A stretch of 64,000 nucleotides of DNA, taken from Himantopus leucocephalus (Eukaryota > Chordata > Aves > Charadriiformes > Recurvirostridae). Under the pieces are notes generated by a model. That model did not search any database and was not told where the DNA came from. It saw only the letters and a program-made list of their open reading frames with translations. A program made the position numbers and the translations under genes. Every line of letters starts with the position of its first letter. Position 1 is the stretch's first letter. Shown one piece after another: positions 27,058 to 39,732 of this stretch. The stretch covers positions 65,022,291 through 65,086,290 of the forward strand of contig RSEF01000003.1 of assembly GCA_003993805.1 (NCBI GenBank). Reading direction: 5' to 3'.

Positions 27058-30001
27058 GACTTCCTTAATAAGAGAGGTTTTGCTTTAGAACAATGAAAGA
27101 TTCCAGATGCCTTGCACATCAGAGAGTCCTTGAAGCCCAATACACCCATGGCTGACGTCCACCTGAAAACTGAAAGGATGGATCGTTTCCTCATTTCTTC
27201 TTGAAGAAGACTTGAATCCAATTCTTCCTTAGGACCCCTTAGGGCCCTTGTTTGGAAGGAGAGCAGAGAAGAAGGGTAGATATCAGAAAGCTTTCTCACA
27301 CAGCAATTTTAACTGTATTATTAATGATGCTTTTCTATATTAATTAGATAATTTAGACCTTTAGACTGTTAAAGCACTAACTGGACTAACAATAAATGTT
27401 TAGCCCAACATATATGGTATGTTCCTTTTCTCTCATAACAGTATTTTGAAAGTAGTAAGGATCCTCCAGTTCATTTCTCATGTAAATTTGATACTAAAAC
27501 TTATGCTGATTTGGTACAGCAGATCTTGATTGACAATTCTTTTTTCAGTAAGGATGTGGGATTATAAATCTGGTACAGTGAAGTCTGCCAGTACCAGAAA
27601 AAAAAAACAGGTATGATGCTGAAAGACAAATGAGTTTCTATGGAAAATGTTAATACTAGAGGAGTATGTACAACTAGGAATGTTCTCAAACACATCCATG
27701 ATGAATCTGCAATAACTTCCCCCATGTACTTGGATTTTTAACTTTTATTGGTGAAAAGTTTTCCTAATGCATAACTTTTACCTTTGTTGCCATTATTTCA
27801 GCTCATTCTTTTTTGTCTTATTCAATATGGACATGAAGAAAAAATTGTTCCTTCTCTCCATACAGCTGCTGCCTTTTAGGTACTTTAAGACATCTGCTTC
27901 AGTCCTTATTAATTTTATTTATGTATGTTTGTCATTACATAAACTCAGTTCTTCCTGGTTGTCTTTTAAGTCTTACTGTCCTTTGGGCTATCTCCAGTTG
28001 ACAATAGAGTCCTGGACACATCAATATCCTTTAATTAAGACCAAAGATCCTGTATAAAGTTGGAACTACAACAGTGTCTTTTGTAGTGAGAAAAAGTTAG
28101 ATGTAAAACATTAAAACAATGTTTGACATACCAACAGTCTCACCTTGAGAGAAGGGAAGAAGAATGAGTGTGTGTATGTGCGTGGGCACAAATGTATGTA
28201 TTTTTATGCATACAGTGAGCATACCTATGTTTGAGATATCCTCCACAGAGAAGATACACAGACCATAAAATAAGGTGCTTCAGGATCTCTGAGAAAATAT
28301 CCCGCTTGATGCCAGTAAAAATTCTCATATGTTAATTTTCTAAATAAGAAAGCACTCCCTACTCTAATGTATGATAAACGTATTTAAAGTGTGACAGCTA
28401 TAATACTCAAACAATGAAGTCTTATTTATAAAAAGCATAAAAAATCAGTTTAAGCTAGCTATCAATTTCTCTCAACATAAGTTCAGTTTCTAGCAACTGA
28501 TTGATTCATGTTTCCTCATTTATATCCTTGGAGAATGGAGAACGACAGTATCTATACGCATCGGAGACCAGAAGAAGAATGATGAAATCATTATGAGGTT
28601 TTTTGTTATAAGCAACTGTTTGAAGAATAACTGTAATTTTGCAACCTCAAATAGTAAAGTCTCAGTATAGAATTCCATCACATGCTCCAGGATCTTCAAA
28701 GCTAAATAACAGTGTATGAATCTCGAATCAAATAAAATCTAGGAATTTTTATTATTCATTACTACTCACTCTGTTTCAATAGCTTTCCACAAAGTTATCC
28801 TGAATTTCAACAGATAGGTTGGAAAACCTCAACTTCATTTTATATTTTAGCCAGGATACCAACTTTTAACTTCCCTTCAATATCTTTTGAATTCTTGGTG
28901 TGACAAATAGCTATAAACTTCACAAAGAATCAACATCCTTGTATGTAGTTCATATATAATATATAAATACAAGGTCTTCTGAGTGTGATTAATGTGATTT
29001 ATATACCTACATAAATTTCCTTTAATTGAATGTGTTCCTTCCTGCCTTGTTTCTGCTGGCAATGTGTATTTTCTGCTCAGTTTTAATGTAAGCCAGGCTG
29101 CTACGTCCTAATAAAACAAGTTTTGACTAACAATGTAAATTTTCTGCTTCAATCTCAAACTCTTTAATATTTAGCAGGGTTTCATGCTGCCTTAGATTTA
29201 ATGCAAATGGTGTAGTCTGAAGCAACGATTAACTTTATAGCTAGAAGATAAAATGTGGATAAAAGAGCTATTACTTCACAATAGCATTAGGAGAAAAAAT
29301 GATTAAAAATGTGGAGCTTAACTTAGTGCGGTTTAAAATATGTGTTAGACGAGGACCTACTGTGACCTACACAAAGTTATATAAGTTTCCAGACACAGTA
29401 AGAACACACCATAAACTCTTTCACAAATGCTAATCTATATTTAAATAATACTCATGTATTAAGTTAATCACACATAATCAGGGAGTGTTTTGGGTTTTTT
29501 GCCCTAGCATCTATCTACAGGTTGCAAGTCATCGTTTTGACTCAGTGGTGTGTTCCAAACCCTCTGCACTTTACTTGGTCTTGGACAAATGTCCCTCCCT
29601 ACTGCTAACAGCAAAATTTCTTAGAGCTACAGTTGTTTGAAATTTAGAATGGGCAGAGATTAGATCCAACACTGTCTTTCAGTCCTCCACTGGCATGATC
29701 TCCATTATTAATGTATGAATTCTGTTTCTTCATCTGTCTCTTCCCACCCTCCCCCTAGTTGTACTGGCCCGTTTGTTACTATTTCACAATCTCTTGTATT
29801 AACTACCAATTACAGTTTAAGAATTTAAGTAAATGACTTTTTAACTAATGCTGTTTATTTTCTAATCCATTCAGCATTTCATTCTCTTACCTCAGACTAA
29901 CAGTGCTATTCTCTAGTTCAGGAAATGTGTGCAAATTGCTGTATACTGGGTCGGCGAGCAGGACAGCATCGATGTGTGCTTGCTTACACTGATCCATCCA
30001 C

Positions 30002-30062
30002 ACGCAGTATTGGTCACTGTTGGAGACCACTTCCTAGGCTAGACAGACCTTTCCTCTAACTA
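30002..30062 (+). mobile_element. Old amniote LINE 3' tail (CR1/L3-like)
   Basis: GTATTGGTCACTGTTGGAGA followed by CTAGGCTAGACAGACCTTTC resembles the widespread reptile/bird tail in which a CACTGTTGGAGACAGGATAC block precedes GGGCTAGATGGACC. The related sequence may extend left to about 29885. On the other strand the block mimics an open exon with a GTAAGAG donor; the repeat explains it better. Confidence 0.5.
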
Positions 30063-31015
30063 ACTACAGCTGCTCTTACTTTCTCATAGATGTTTCAGAA
30101 CTGATCTCCTGCTGACAGAAACTGCTGCAGCTCCATGAACTTAATTGTTTTCTGACAATTTCTGCAAACAGGGGATCCGTCTTTTTCTGTAGCACCAAGT
30201 GCCAACTAGGATGTTGATATCTCACTTCTGAAGAGCTAAAGATAATGCTAACAACTTCTGGGGCGTGAATGAGTGTCCAAGGCCAGCTAGCAATAATTAC
30301 TATTACTTAACACTTGAAAAAATGGCTTTTTCCACTGATTTTCACAGAACATATATCTACTTATGTCTGTTAAGAATTTTGTAGTCAATATCTTTCATTA
30401 ACTAATTTCTGAATGTAGAACAGAAAGTAGGTACCTAAAGTTCAAAACAAAACATTCAAACATGTTATATTAGGTAAAAGAAAGAATGGAATGTGAAACA
30501 CCAGGGAGTAAATTGCTATATACTACACCTGCACAAACCCACACATGCAGGCCATCAGGTTTTGTTTTTAAAATGTAAGTGTGCTGTGCTTGGGAAACAA
30601 ACTTAGAAAAGCATGCAGGTCGTGTGTGACACGCGTTACAGACAACCTATGTACTCACATACCTGCCTATTTCGTTCTCTTTGTCACTGTCATGGTCTGG
30701 TAATAAACTTTGTACATAAAACTCTGTGCACCTACTTGTATACCATTCATAAAATTACTAATAGGAAAAAATATATATTTATTCATATTTGGGAAGACTG
30801 TAAAATTTCACAGTCCTGCACAATGTGTCTGGAATTCCAGTGCATTCTTAACACCATTCTAAAAGATTTTAGCTTAGATGAAGAATTATTTTTTTTCAAA
30901 ATGCTTTTCCACAGTGAAGTGTAACATCAGATGTACAGCCATCTGTACAAATAATGGTGCTCAGAAAGAAGTATCAGGGCCTGTCATTTGCTATGTGTGC
31001 AGGGCTGCATGACTG

Positions 31016-31226
31016 CAGGAGTGATGAGGGTGGTGAGGCACTGGAACAGGCTGCCCAGGGAAGCTGCGGATGCCCCATCCCTGGAAGTGTTCAAGTCCAG
31101 GTCAGATGGGGCTTTGAGCAATCTGATCCTAGTGGAAGGTGTCCCTGCCCATGGCAGGGGGGTTAGAACTAGATGATCTTAAAGGCCTCTTCCAACCTAA
31201 ACCATTCTGTGATTCTATGATTCTAT
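31016..31226 (+). mobile_element. CR1 LINE 3' fragment
   Basis: Contains GTGGTGAGGCACTGGAACAG, GGCTGCCCAGGGAAGCTG, GGTGTCCCTGCCCATGGCAG and a terminal CCATTCTGTGATTCTATGAT, the standard avian CR1 3' block, about 210 nt and 5'-truncated. It directly abuts the truncated LTR copy that starts at about 31239. Open frames over it are decayed ORF2/3' UTR shadows. Confidence 0.93.
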
Positions 31227-31238
31227 CTCTCTAACAAG

Positions 31239-31968
31239 CGGTCAGGGGCTGCCCTGTGCCAGGCCCAGCATGGTCCAAGCTGGCTCCGCAGTGGACCATC
31301 ACAGGCCCATCAGCCAAGTTCGTGGTGCCTCTGTGGAAACATATTTAAGGAAGGGGAAAAAAGAAATGGGATGGAGGGAGGAGGAGGGAACAAAAAATAG
31401 TGAGAAACATCACAGAGAACATCTAGGTCAGAAAAGGAGGAGGAGGTGCTCCATGCCACAGCAGATAGCGCTGCAGCCAGTGAAAGAGCCTGTGCTTGAG
31501 CAGTTTCCTGATGGGAACTGCAGCCCATGGACAGCCCACACTGGAGCAGATTTTTCCTGAGGGACAGGCCAAAGCAGGGAAAAATGTGTGAGAGGGAAGG
31601 AGTGGCAGAGAAGGACTGTTATGTACTGACCATACCCTCCAACTTCCCCTGCAGTACTCAGGTAGGGGTAGAGGAATCAGGAGTGAAGGAGTGAAGTTGA
31701 GCCTAGGAAAGGATGAAGGAAAACTATTTTTTAAATTTTTGTCTTTGTTTCTCACCACCTGAATATATTTTAATTGGCAATAAATTAAATTAATTTTCCC
31801 CAAGTTGAGTCTGTTTTGCCCATGACAGCAACTGGTAAGCAATCTCCCTGTCTTAATCTCAACCCGCGAGCTTTCTCATCCTATTTTCTCCCCCTGTCCT
31901 GCTGAGAAGGGGGAGTGAGAGAGCAGCTGAGTGGGAGTTTGGGCCTTAGCCAAGGTTAACCCACCATA
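31239..31968 (+). mobile_element. Truncated LTR of the same avian family (copy B, inverted)
   Basis: About 730 nt starting GCGGTCAGGGGCTGCCCTGT and ending AAGGTTAACCCACCATA. It matches the reverse complement of copy A: the TCCCCAAGTTGAGTCTGTTT block, the TTTTGCCCATGACAGCAACT block and the terminal GGTTAACCCACC. An AATAAA lies in TTGGCAATAAATTAAATT near 31780, as expected for the R region. The first ~50 nt of the LTR are missing and a CR1 abuts the break. Internal deletions relative to copy A are evident. Confidence 0.8.
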
Positions 31969-33002
31969 CCATCTATTTTTCATTCTGGAACAGTTGATTT
32001 GAGATTATCACATAAAGTTTGCAAACATCAAGATATGCTTACTAGAAACAGAAGAAAATGTCTCAATGATATTTTTAGTTACAGCCTGTGGAAAACACTC
32101 AGTCTTTTTATAAGAAGCGTCTCAGAAATACCTGAAGGCAAGGAATACAATCCTTTTAAAATTCAAGAAATCTAAGGTCCCACTGAAGTCAATGCAGGGA
32201 GCTGAATTTCAATAATCTGAATTGAAGATATAGTGTCTAAGGTTGCCTAGCACTTCACAGATGTACCACAGAAAATATAATTAGAAAAGGCCAAAATATA
32301 CTACGTCACAAAATATTCATTAGAAATGAAGACTCAAACAAATAGGCAAGTATTCTGGAGGACTGATCTCTCAATGTGGTGAGCAGCAAATGGTAAATTC
32401 TATGTGATGTTATTTTTTCAACAGTTTTCAATATAAGATTTTGCTTCTAGTGTAAAACCCAACATGGCGTGATCAGACTCAGGCTCTGCAAAGACTTCAA
32501 CTTGTAGCTAATTCAAGTATTTAAAACAGTTTACCAATATTAACACATTGCTTTACATCTAACCAGTTATATCAATCTGTTTATTTACCTACTGACTGAA
32601 TCGATTAAAATGAACGGTAAGTTTAAGGCACTGCAACTAAAAGAACTCTTAACTTCTAGTGTGTCAGCCACTCAACTCTTTAAAGAAAAACTACACTTTG
32701 CCAAAGTCCACATGCAAGATGTGACACATACTGTTTCTCTTTATATTTTAGTCCCTGTGCATCCCTCTACTGCCATTTAACTACTGTGAACTCAGGCACT
32801 GATGTGACTTACTGGCATTTAGCATTGCTAGTATGATCCTTAAACTCTGGAATAGATCATGGAACTGTACTTCACCAGAGTAACAGGAATGTCTGAGATT
32901 AAAAACCAACAGCACAACGCAATAATTTATAATGCAGTGATTTCCAAGTAGTCAGCCGTACCTCTGTGATACAGAATAAGTTGTAAAAACCTTTACTTTC
33001 TA

Positions 33003-33045
33003 TAATTTTAGTTTTAATAATTTTAATAATTTTAATTTTAATGTA
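33003..33045. repeat. AT-rich low-complexity repeat (ATTTTAATA units)
   Basis: Reiterated ATTTTA/TTTTAATAA units in a 40-bp stretch made only of A and T plus one G. Confidence 0.8.
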
Positions 33046-33089
33046 ATTACTAGTACTTAATTGCTTGTGGGTCTGTAGTTATAGAACAA

Positions 33090-33155
33090 CAGAATCATAA
33101 AATGGTTGAGGTTGGAAGGGACCTCTGGAGATCATCTAGTACAACCCCTAATCCG
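33090..33155 (-). mobile_element. CR1 LINE 3' end, very short
   Basis: AGAATCATAAAATGGTTGAG followed by GTTGGAAGGGACCTCTGGAG and ATCATCTAGTACAACCC is the reverse complement of an avian CR1 terminus. Only about 65 nt are retained, typical of extreme 5' truncation. Confidence 0.88.
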
Positions 33156-33770
33156 AACAAAACTTTAGATGAGCATTTTTTTAATTGAGATATGTATTTA
33201 ATTGGGCTCAGCCTTCTCTGGAAAGGAGTCAGACTGCTAGTAATTAAGGCCTCGAAACAGTGTTCTATTATAACATTCTGATTGCTCTGCTCTTGAACAG
33301 TTTAGCATCCCCCGCAACAGCAAAGAACTTCTAACTTCTTTTTGTGGGAGCACAAAAGAAAAGAGAAAAAGATGCCAAAGTCATTAGGTGATTAAAGGAG
33401 GTTTTAAGAAAATTCCCTATTGTCTCCATTATTCCTCAAAAAAAGGACGGAGAAGGAGCACATGAAGAATGTAACATTGATACCATGAAATTACTTGGAA
33501 TAAGAGTTAAATCGATCCAAGGAGTTTTATTACATTTTAATAATGAATTAATTTCACTTTTAAAATGCTATTTTGTTTGTCCTGGAACTATTCAGAAAAT
33601 CTGAGGAAGTTTGCCTTACAGTTTCATCTGAAAAATATTTCTGAGGCTCAACTGACAAAACAGAATTTATCAGTCTTTCACAGCTGTGCTGCTAATTCTC
33701 TTAATTTTAATAAATGCCTGCAAACCAAAAAATCTGCTCCAGGTCAAATGAAACCTTTGACCTGCAATGA

Positions 33771-33848
33771 AATCCTTCAGCTTCTCATTTTAGCTGGGAG
33801 AAAAAAAGAATCCTTCAGTTTCTCATTTTATCTGGCCGAAAAAAAAAT
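33771..33848. repeat. 38-bp tandem duplication
   Basis: The unit beginning AATCCTTCAGCTTCTCATTT and ending in an A run is repeated once from 33809, with only a few substitutions (CTTCTC/TTTCTC, TAGCTGGG/TATCTGGC). It looks more recent than the duplication at 7671. Confidence 0.9.
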
Positions 33849-36800
33849 ATCACAAGTTGATCCAAACAAATTCCCACTACCCTTTGCTCCAATTTTTTAA
33901 TTTCATGGACCAATGAAAGATGATTATTCATTCAGACACACTTGAGAATGATTCCCATATTGCTAGAATCCCTGGTCTTCTTTCATGGTTATATCTTCTC
34001 ACCCTTAAAGCTAATGCTGCCTAATTCCAGTGCACATGAATTATTTGCAGTGCAAATTATGACTATCCTTTTTCAGATTAAAAATCTATCCGCTGCAGGG
34101 AAGAAGAGACTGTAAGAACATCAAAGTGTGTAGCATATATTTGTGCTAGATAATTTAAGTTGATCTACAACTGACTGTTAGTTTGGCTACTTACCATAAA
34201 CCACAGGTGTCTCCACAGTGCGGTAGTATTTGCTCTTTTCTAAGAAAACAGGAGTTTCTGCTCCGTAAGGGCAGGCCCCCAGGACATTGTAGAGTTTCTG
34301 CTAAAGTTCAAAGCAGGGTCTGAAAGCACTGACTATCCAGCAGGACATGAACTGCTGTTACGTTCACACTCTCTTGGGTGGCACAAATATTTGTGCAGCT
34401 TTCAGCACATTTAATTTAAATTAATTCCCACAGAAGTTAAGTAACTATGTTTTCCTGGAAATCTATCTAGGCAGAGGATGACCTTGTTTTTACTCAGGGT
34501 TCGTCTCGTGTGTCTCCATGCAATTAAAACTACTTCTCAACTCACTCTCTTTTTTGAGTTATCTCCATACTTGGATACGCTGACTCTCTCTATTGCTTTT
34601 GTCTCTAAATTGCTTTGGTCAGATTTTTTTTTGACATTAAGTTGGTGCAAAATTTTACAAAAATTAATGGATTATTGCATGCAGAGGTGATTGAGTTAAC
34701 GAGGACTGGAAGCAGTCTAGACTGCAGAGTTTGGGAATTCAGTTATTAATACCTAACCTAGATAATTTAAAGTTAGCTCAGAACATCTACACCACCCTGC
34801 TGATAGTAGTATATCTAAGGCAATTATTTGATAAATACTGTTTTGGACCACTAATGATCTACTAACAACTGACCGGTCATGTGCTGTTGACTGGTTTCCA
34901 GGTGCTTCATCTTATGCAGACGGCTAAAACACATAAATATTTATTAATAGTACTTTTTCCATACAAGCATTAATTATATTTGCTACTGGGACAATATGCA
35001 GCCATGAATGGATGGAGAAATGACCTTTCCAATCAAGAGATGATTCTGGCAATGCGTACACATCTTGTGTTTTGCTTTAAAGTTTGTAGTTTAGAAAGCT
35101 GATGTTTTATAATCTGCCACACAGAAACATTTCAGTAATGTACATATAAACATTTCTGTAATGCAAACCATTATTTACAACTAATATTGACTGTAGTTTC
35201 CTTACTGTTACAGACAGGACTCTGTATCTTAGTTTCATGTGTAAATTGAGAAGAATGAGAAGTGACTATTTTTGTGAAATGTCTCACCTGACTGGGAAAT
35301 CTGGGTGTTATTACACAGGATATCTGACTTGTCTGTACAGGTTTCTGTTGCAAATCTAATACCAATGGCACAATGAGACTTTCTATATTTAAGCTTACTT
35401 AATAGGTAAAGTGTCCAGTGCAGATTGTCAGAGAAATTTTCAACAGAAATTACAAACTAAGGTACTTCTCAAGAATGGGACAGGGTTTTGGTCCCTTTTA
35501 TCTACCTTTTATCAGCATTTTTGAATATTTTTCAGAACATAATACTTTCAAGTCAAAGTGGGTACTGCAGGGACCCTAACACCAGCTAATGTTAGATGCC
35601 TCATTTAGTTTTAGAGATGATATTCCCAGTCTCCCTCCAGTGTCAGTGGAGAAGGAAAGGGTATACCTAAGTCATGTAGAGGATAAGTTAGTGCTATGAA
35701 TTGCCCTTTGGGGGAACTTGTCTCTCTCCCGCAGTTACACAGGGAGCCATCGAGATTGGCTTGTGAACTTAACACACCAGAATAGAACTAATTATTTGGC
35801 AAGGCTTCTGAATTTCCCATTTAGGAAGTTCATTTGGTAAACTGCATGGTGAGCCAGCAAATGACAACTGTTTAAACTGCTTAAAACTGTTTTCTCTAGT
35901 GATTTTCATCTTGCCAAACAATTAATGTGGTTTGAAGTTTTTCTACGCTCAACTACATGTATGTAGTTCTGCTTAATTCTGGAGAAGTTCAAAATATTAG
36001 CACAGAGGGAAGAGAAGATAGTAAGAAAAGGAGTCTTTAGGATTCTCTCCTAAACTCTCCTGGGAATAGTCTGGGAGGAAGTACGGGCCAGGAGCCATTC
36101 TCAAATTACAATTTGGATGCAACAATTCTCTTTTGGAGGATGAGAGATTTAAGCAGTGTAAAGTAATGTATTGATTTAATTAGTTACACTATACTGTTAC
36201 TTCTTTAAATAGTTGCTACTAATTCAACAGTATAGCGTTTCAACAGTATGCCCATACCAGTGGCCTCAAAACTAGAGAATAGGTCCCAGCAATTTTAAGC
36301 TTATTAATACCAATATATTCTCAAAGTACCCATGTGAACAATACTTCTGACAGTATAGCTCAAAAACTACTTTGTAAACTTTTGTTTTCATTTTTGGTAA
36401 TGCGTGTGTTTAAAACTCATTCCATTTAAGTGTCATGTAATGGTTGCATACAGAAGTTTGTGTGTTGAGTTTTGGCCCAAGCACCATTTTATTACCCCAG
36501 TTTCAGCCTACTGGAATGAGAAGTTCATGATGAAAATTATTATTAAATTATTAGGTCTTCATTTCAGTACAGTTACAACTCTAGACTTTTTTTTCCTAGC
36601 TACCTCCTCAATACGGTATCATTTTACAATAAAATCAGGAAGTGTATGATGTTTTAAATTTTAAAATGTCTAAAGTAATGTCTTAAGTAATAGTTGTAAG
36701 TCCTAATACACTCTGCAAGGCAACTTTTCCCAGACTAACATGCAGACATAAATTAGTACCATATTGTACACATGTTGTATGAAGATAATATCCTGCCAAG

Positions 36801-38839
36801 TAGGAAAATGTCATCCTAAAATAGAAAGCCACATTTCCTCAGGATATTGATCTAGCTTAGCTGGATTCTATAAAAGATAGAAAAGTGGATAATGTAAATT
36901 CAGACATGAGAACTTATTAAGTGAATTGACTGTTGGAGCTGTACCTAATCCTCAGTCCCTACAGCAAAAGAATTTCTCAGGTCAGATTGTTTTTGTAGGT
37001 CTAATCAACTAATGCAGCTCACTTTTGGGAAAGAAGAGGAACTCTGAAGTGATTAACTTGCTGTGGTACCCATGTCAAGTATTTTTGCACAATTATTTGC
37101 TTACTTGCTTCCCAAAGTCATAATACAAAGTGCTTGAACGCCACAATTCGCTTTGAACATTTTTGTAAGGACTTTGTATCTAGTCATAGCGCTTTAGCAG
37201 TAATTTCTACTATGGAGGGGTTTGTTTTCAAGTTCATGGTGCTTTAATATCTAAAAGGCTTAATGAATGACTTAACACACATGAAACAAGATATGACTAA
37301 CAACGTTTCAACATTACATTAATGGTTAGACATTTACATGCTTTAGCCTGGATCCCGCTATACAAGAAACAGCAACAGGAGCCTCACTGGAACTCTTCAT
37401 CGACTGAAAACTGGCCATCTGCAATTTGTGGTGTCTACAAGAACAGAAGAGACAGTACTAATGCAGAGTAGCTACTGAACTAGTATACAGTTAACAACAA
37501 AAACCTCAACTCCACTTTGAGGACGCACACTTTCATTCTTATGGCTCATAGAAAGATGTTTAAGACAAGACATCAGGAAATGAAGTAAATCTTCTCTGCT
37601 TCATAGCTGATGTCGATAGTGTGCAAAATCTCATGCACTGCTGCATCTTTAAAGGAGTACAGAGAGCATCACCACAGCTGAGGAGCCGGTAAGTAAAAAG
37701 GATGAGGGCATGATCACATATACTTTTATACAATCAGCTGTCCCATAAAACTCAAGTTCTTGGTCAGCAAAGCAGGTTTTGGAGAATGCAGTATTGACCC
37801 CATTTCTGCAATAGAAGTGAGAAAACGTAAGCTGGGAAAGATATTTTTTGAGCACTACTTCTCTTGCATGGGCCCACTCAAGAAAAGCCAGAATATGCCC
37901 TGAAAAGTAGTTACGCTAATTCTTCTTTTCCGTATCCTCCTCTGATTCTACTTGATCTGATTTATTGCTTCCCCTTCTTCAACCTTATTTAGCTATTTTA
38001 GTACTGCCTCAGATCACTTTCCAGTGCTCACTGCTTTTTATATACTCCAGTACAAAAATGTAGTGTGTGATACAATCACATAAATTAGAAGAGTAATAAC
38101 AATGTTGTTCCTTCATTTATTTTGGTACTAACTTGAATCAAAGAGATGTTCAAAAATTCTTAAAGTCTTTAGAGAAGCAAAGTCACAGAATGCATAGGAC
38201 ATACAGACTAAGGAAATACAGATTCTAATCATTGCTTACATAACTGTTTTAACTAATTAGTAGAACATTATAACGTGAAGAGAGAAATAACTCATCCATA
38301 AAAAAGAGACATTTAAAAGGATTTTCCTATGATGTAATGTCATAATACGTTTTTTTTTCCTGATCAGTGTCAAATGGATGAGAAGCAAATACAAGTTCGT
38401 GCTTTGATGTCATATAAAATTAACTGCTGTAAATGGACAAAGTAAAGCAGCACTAAGACCTAGTACAAAACCACTGTGTTTTCACTTAAAAAAATAAAGG
38501 ACATTTAATACTGCAACTGAGGCTAGAGAGAAAACATTATATCTCCTGGATTTTCCCATACACACCATTTTTCAGGGATAATTCAAAATCAAACAACAAC
38601 AGTAGAGGGCAGGACACAGGGTGGGCTGCTACCCAACCAGACTTGCTGTCCCAAACAAGACTCTCATTTATTGCTAGATCTTCCTGTGATAAAGGTTTTA
38701 ATGTGTGGTTAGGATGAACAAAGACCATGAAATACAAAGACACCTCCATCAGTTCAGGGGTACCCAGGGTACAGGTTGGTTGAGGTTAGGAAAGTATGTG
38801 ATGAAGTATCACTATACCCTCGCCTGCTTCTTACACTCT

Positions 38840-38935
38840 TCCCTTGGCATTCGCTGTTGACCACGGTGATTAAACAGGCTACTGGGCTGGATGGACTTTC
38901 TTCTGGTACAGTTTAGATATTGCTATATTCTCAAA
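38840..38935 (+). mobile_element. Old amniote LINE 3' tail (CR1/L3-like)
   Basis: GGCATTCGCTGTTGACCACG, then CAGGCTACTGGGCTGGATGG and ACTTTCTTCTGGTACAG, matches the same old tail family (a gap-containing GGCTACTGGGCTGGATGGAC block). Divergence is high. The start is uncertain and could extend left into 38750. Confidence 0.55.
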
Positions 38936-39714
38936 CTTTGTCTTTTCCTCAGAAAGATACTAAAGGTTTATGATTCTATGTCAAGAACTGGAAGTATAAA
39001 CCTTTCTTTCAGTGCCTTATGATCATAACAGTAGCAATTTATTCAGAAGGTAATATATTACCAGATCTCTCTCTGTTTTCCCTGAAGAGCCAAATAAAAC
39101 TACTTGGCAAGAGGCATTCTAAACCTGAATCTATGATCTCCCTCTCAGGACAAATTCCTCTTCTCAGATCTGCAGTATGAATCCTGTTTGCAGTTTACTG
39201 CTTTATTGCACATTGTAATCCTATTTCTCTCAGTATTGCAGGTGAAAGTTCTTCCTCAGAGGCACTGTCGAATATCTGATACAGAGCCACTGAAGAGAAT
39301 ACCTAATATATATCCAGATCAAAGATTTGTAATGGAATAACTAATATATGCTAGAATACCCAATACAGATTGAGACCAAATGGGAGAATTTTTGCCTTAG
39401 TTATTTCAACATACAAAAAATCCCCTATTAAAATGTCCCATACTTCTCTGGCAAAATTATACTTCATTTTCTTCCTAGCTGTCCAGATGAGAATTAGGCC
39501 ACGTGCAAGTATGCATACACACTCTTCCTAGACTCCATCCCCCATGAATGCCACCGTTTCCTTTTCTCCTCTCTAAATACAAGAACTCAATGGGATCACG
39601 TGGCATTTTCACACCAATTGTTAACAACGTAATTGTCTCTGAAGCTTGTAGCAATTTGAATCTCCCTGTGGAGAGTTGGCAGAAAAACTAATGTGGAAAA
39701 AATAAATAACTAAG

Positions 39715-39732
39715 TTAATTAATTAATTAATA
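39715..39732. repeat. TTAA/AATT tetranucleotide repeat
   Basis: Uninterrupted TTAATTAATTAATTAATT run. Confidence 0.9.

Noticed and set aside
29886..30045. Minus-strand block that looks like an exon (open for about 50 codons, AG acceptor, GTAAGAG donor)
   Set aside because: The plus strand matches an old amniote LINE tail; the reading frame is not laminin-like.
31270..31842. Open frames of 96 and 139 codons
   Set aside because: They fall within LTR copy B; no domain and no gene context.
33720..33790. Minus-strand SFDLEQ string after a TTGCAG, considered as the missing L4 exon
   Set aside because: The frame runs into a stop soon after with no usable donor; upstream residues do not resemble L4.
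37925..37985. Acidic minus-strand frame (VESEEDTEKKN) considered as the acidic run of L4
   Set aside because: Bounded by a stop and lacking splice sites; only short chance similarity.
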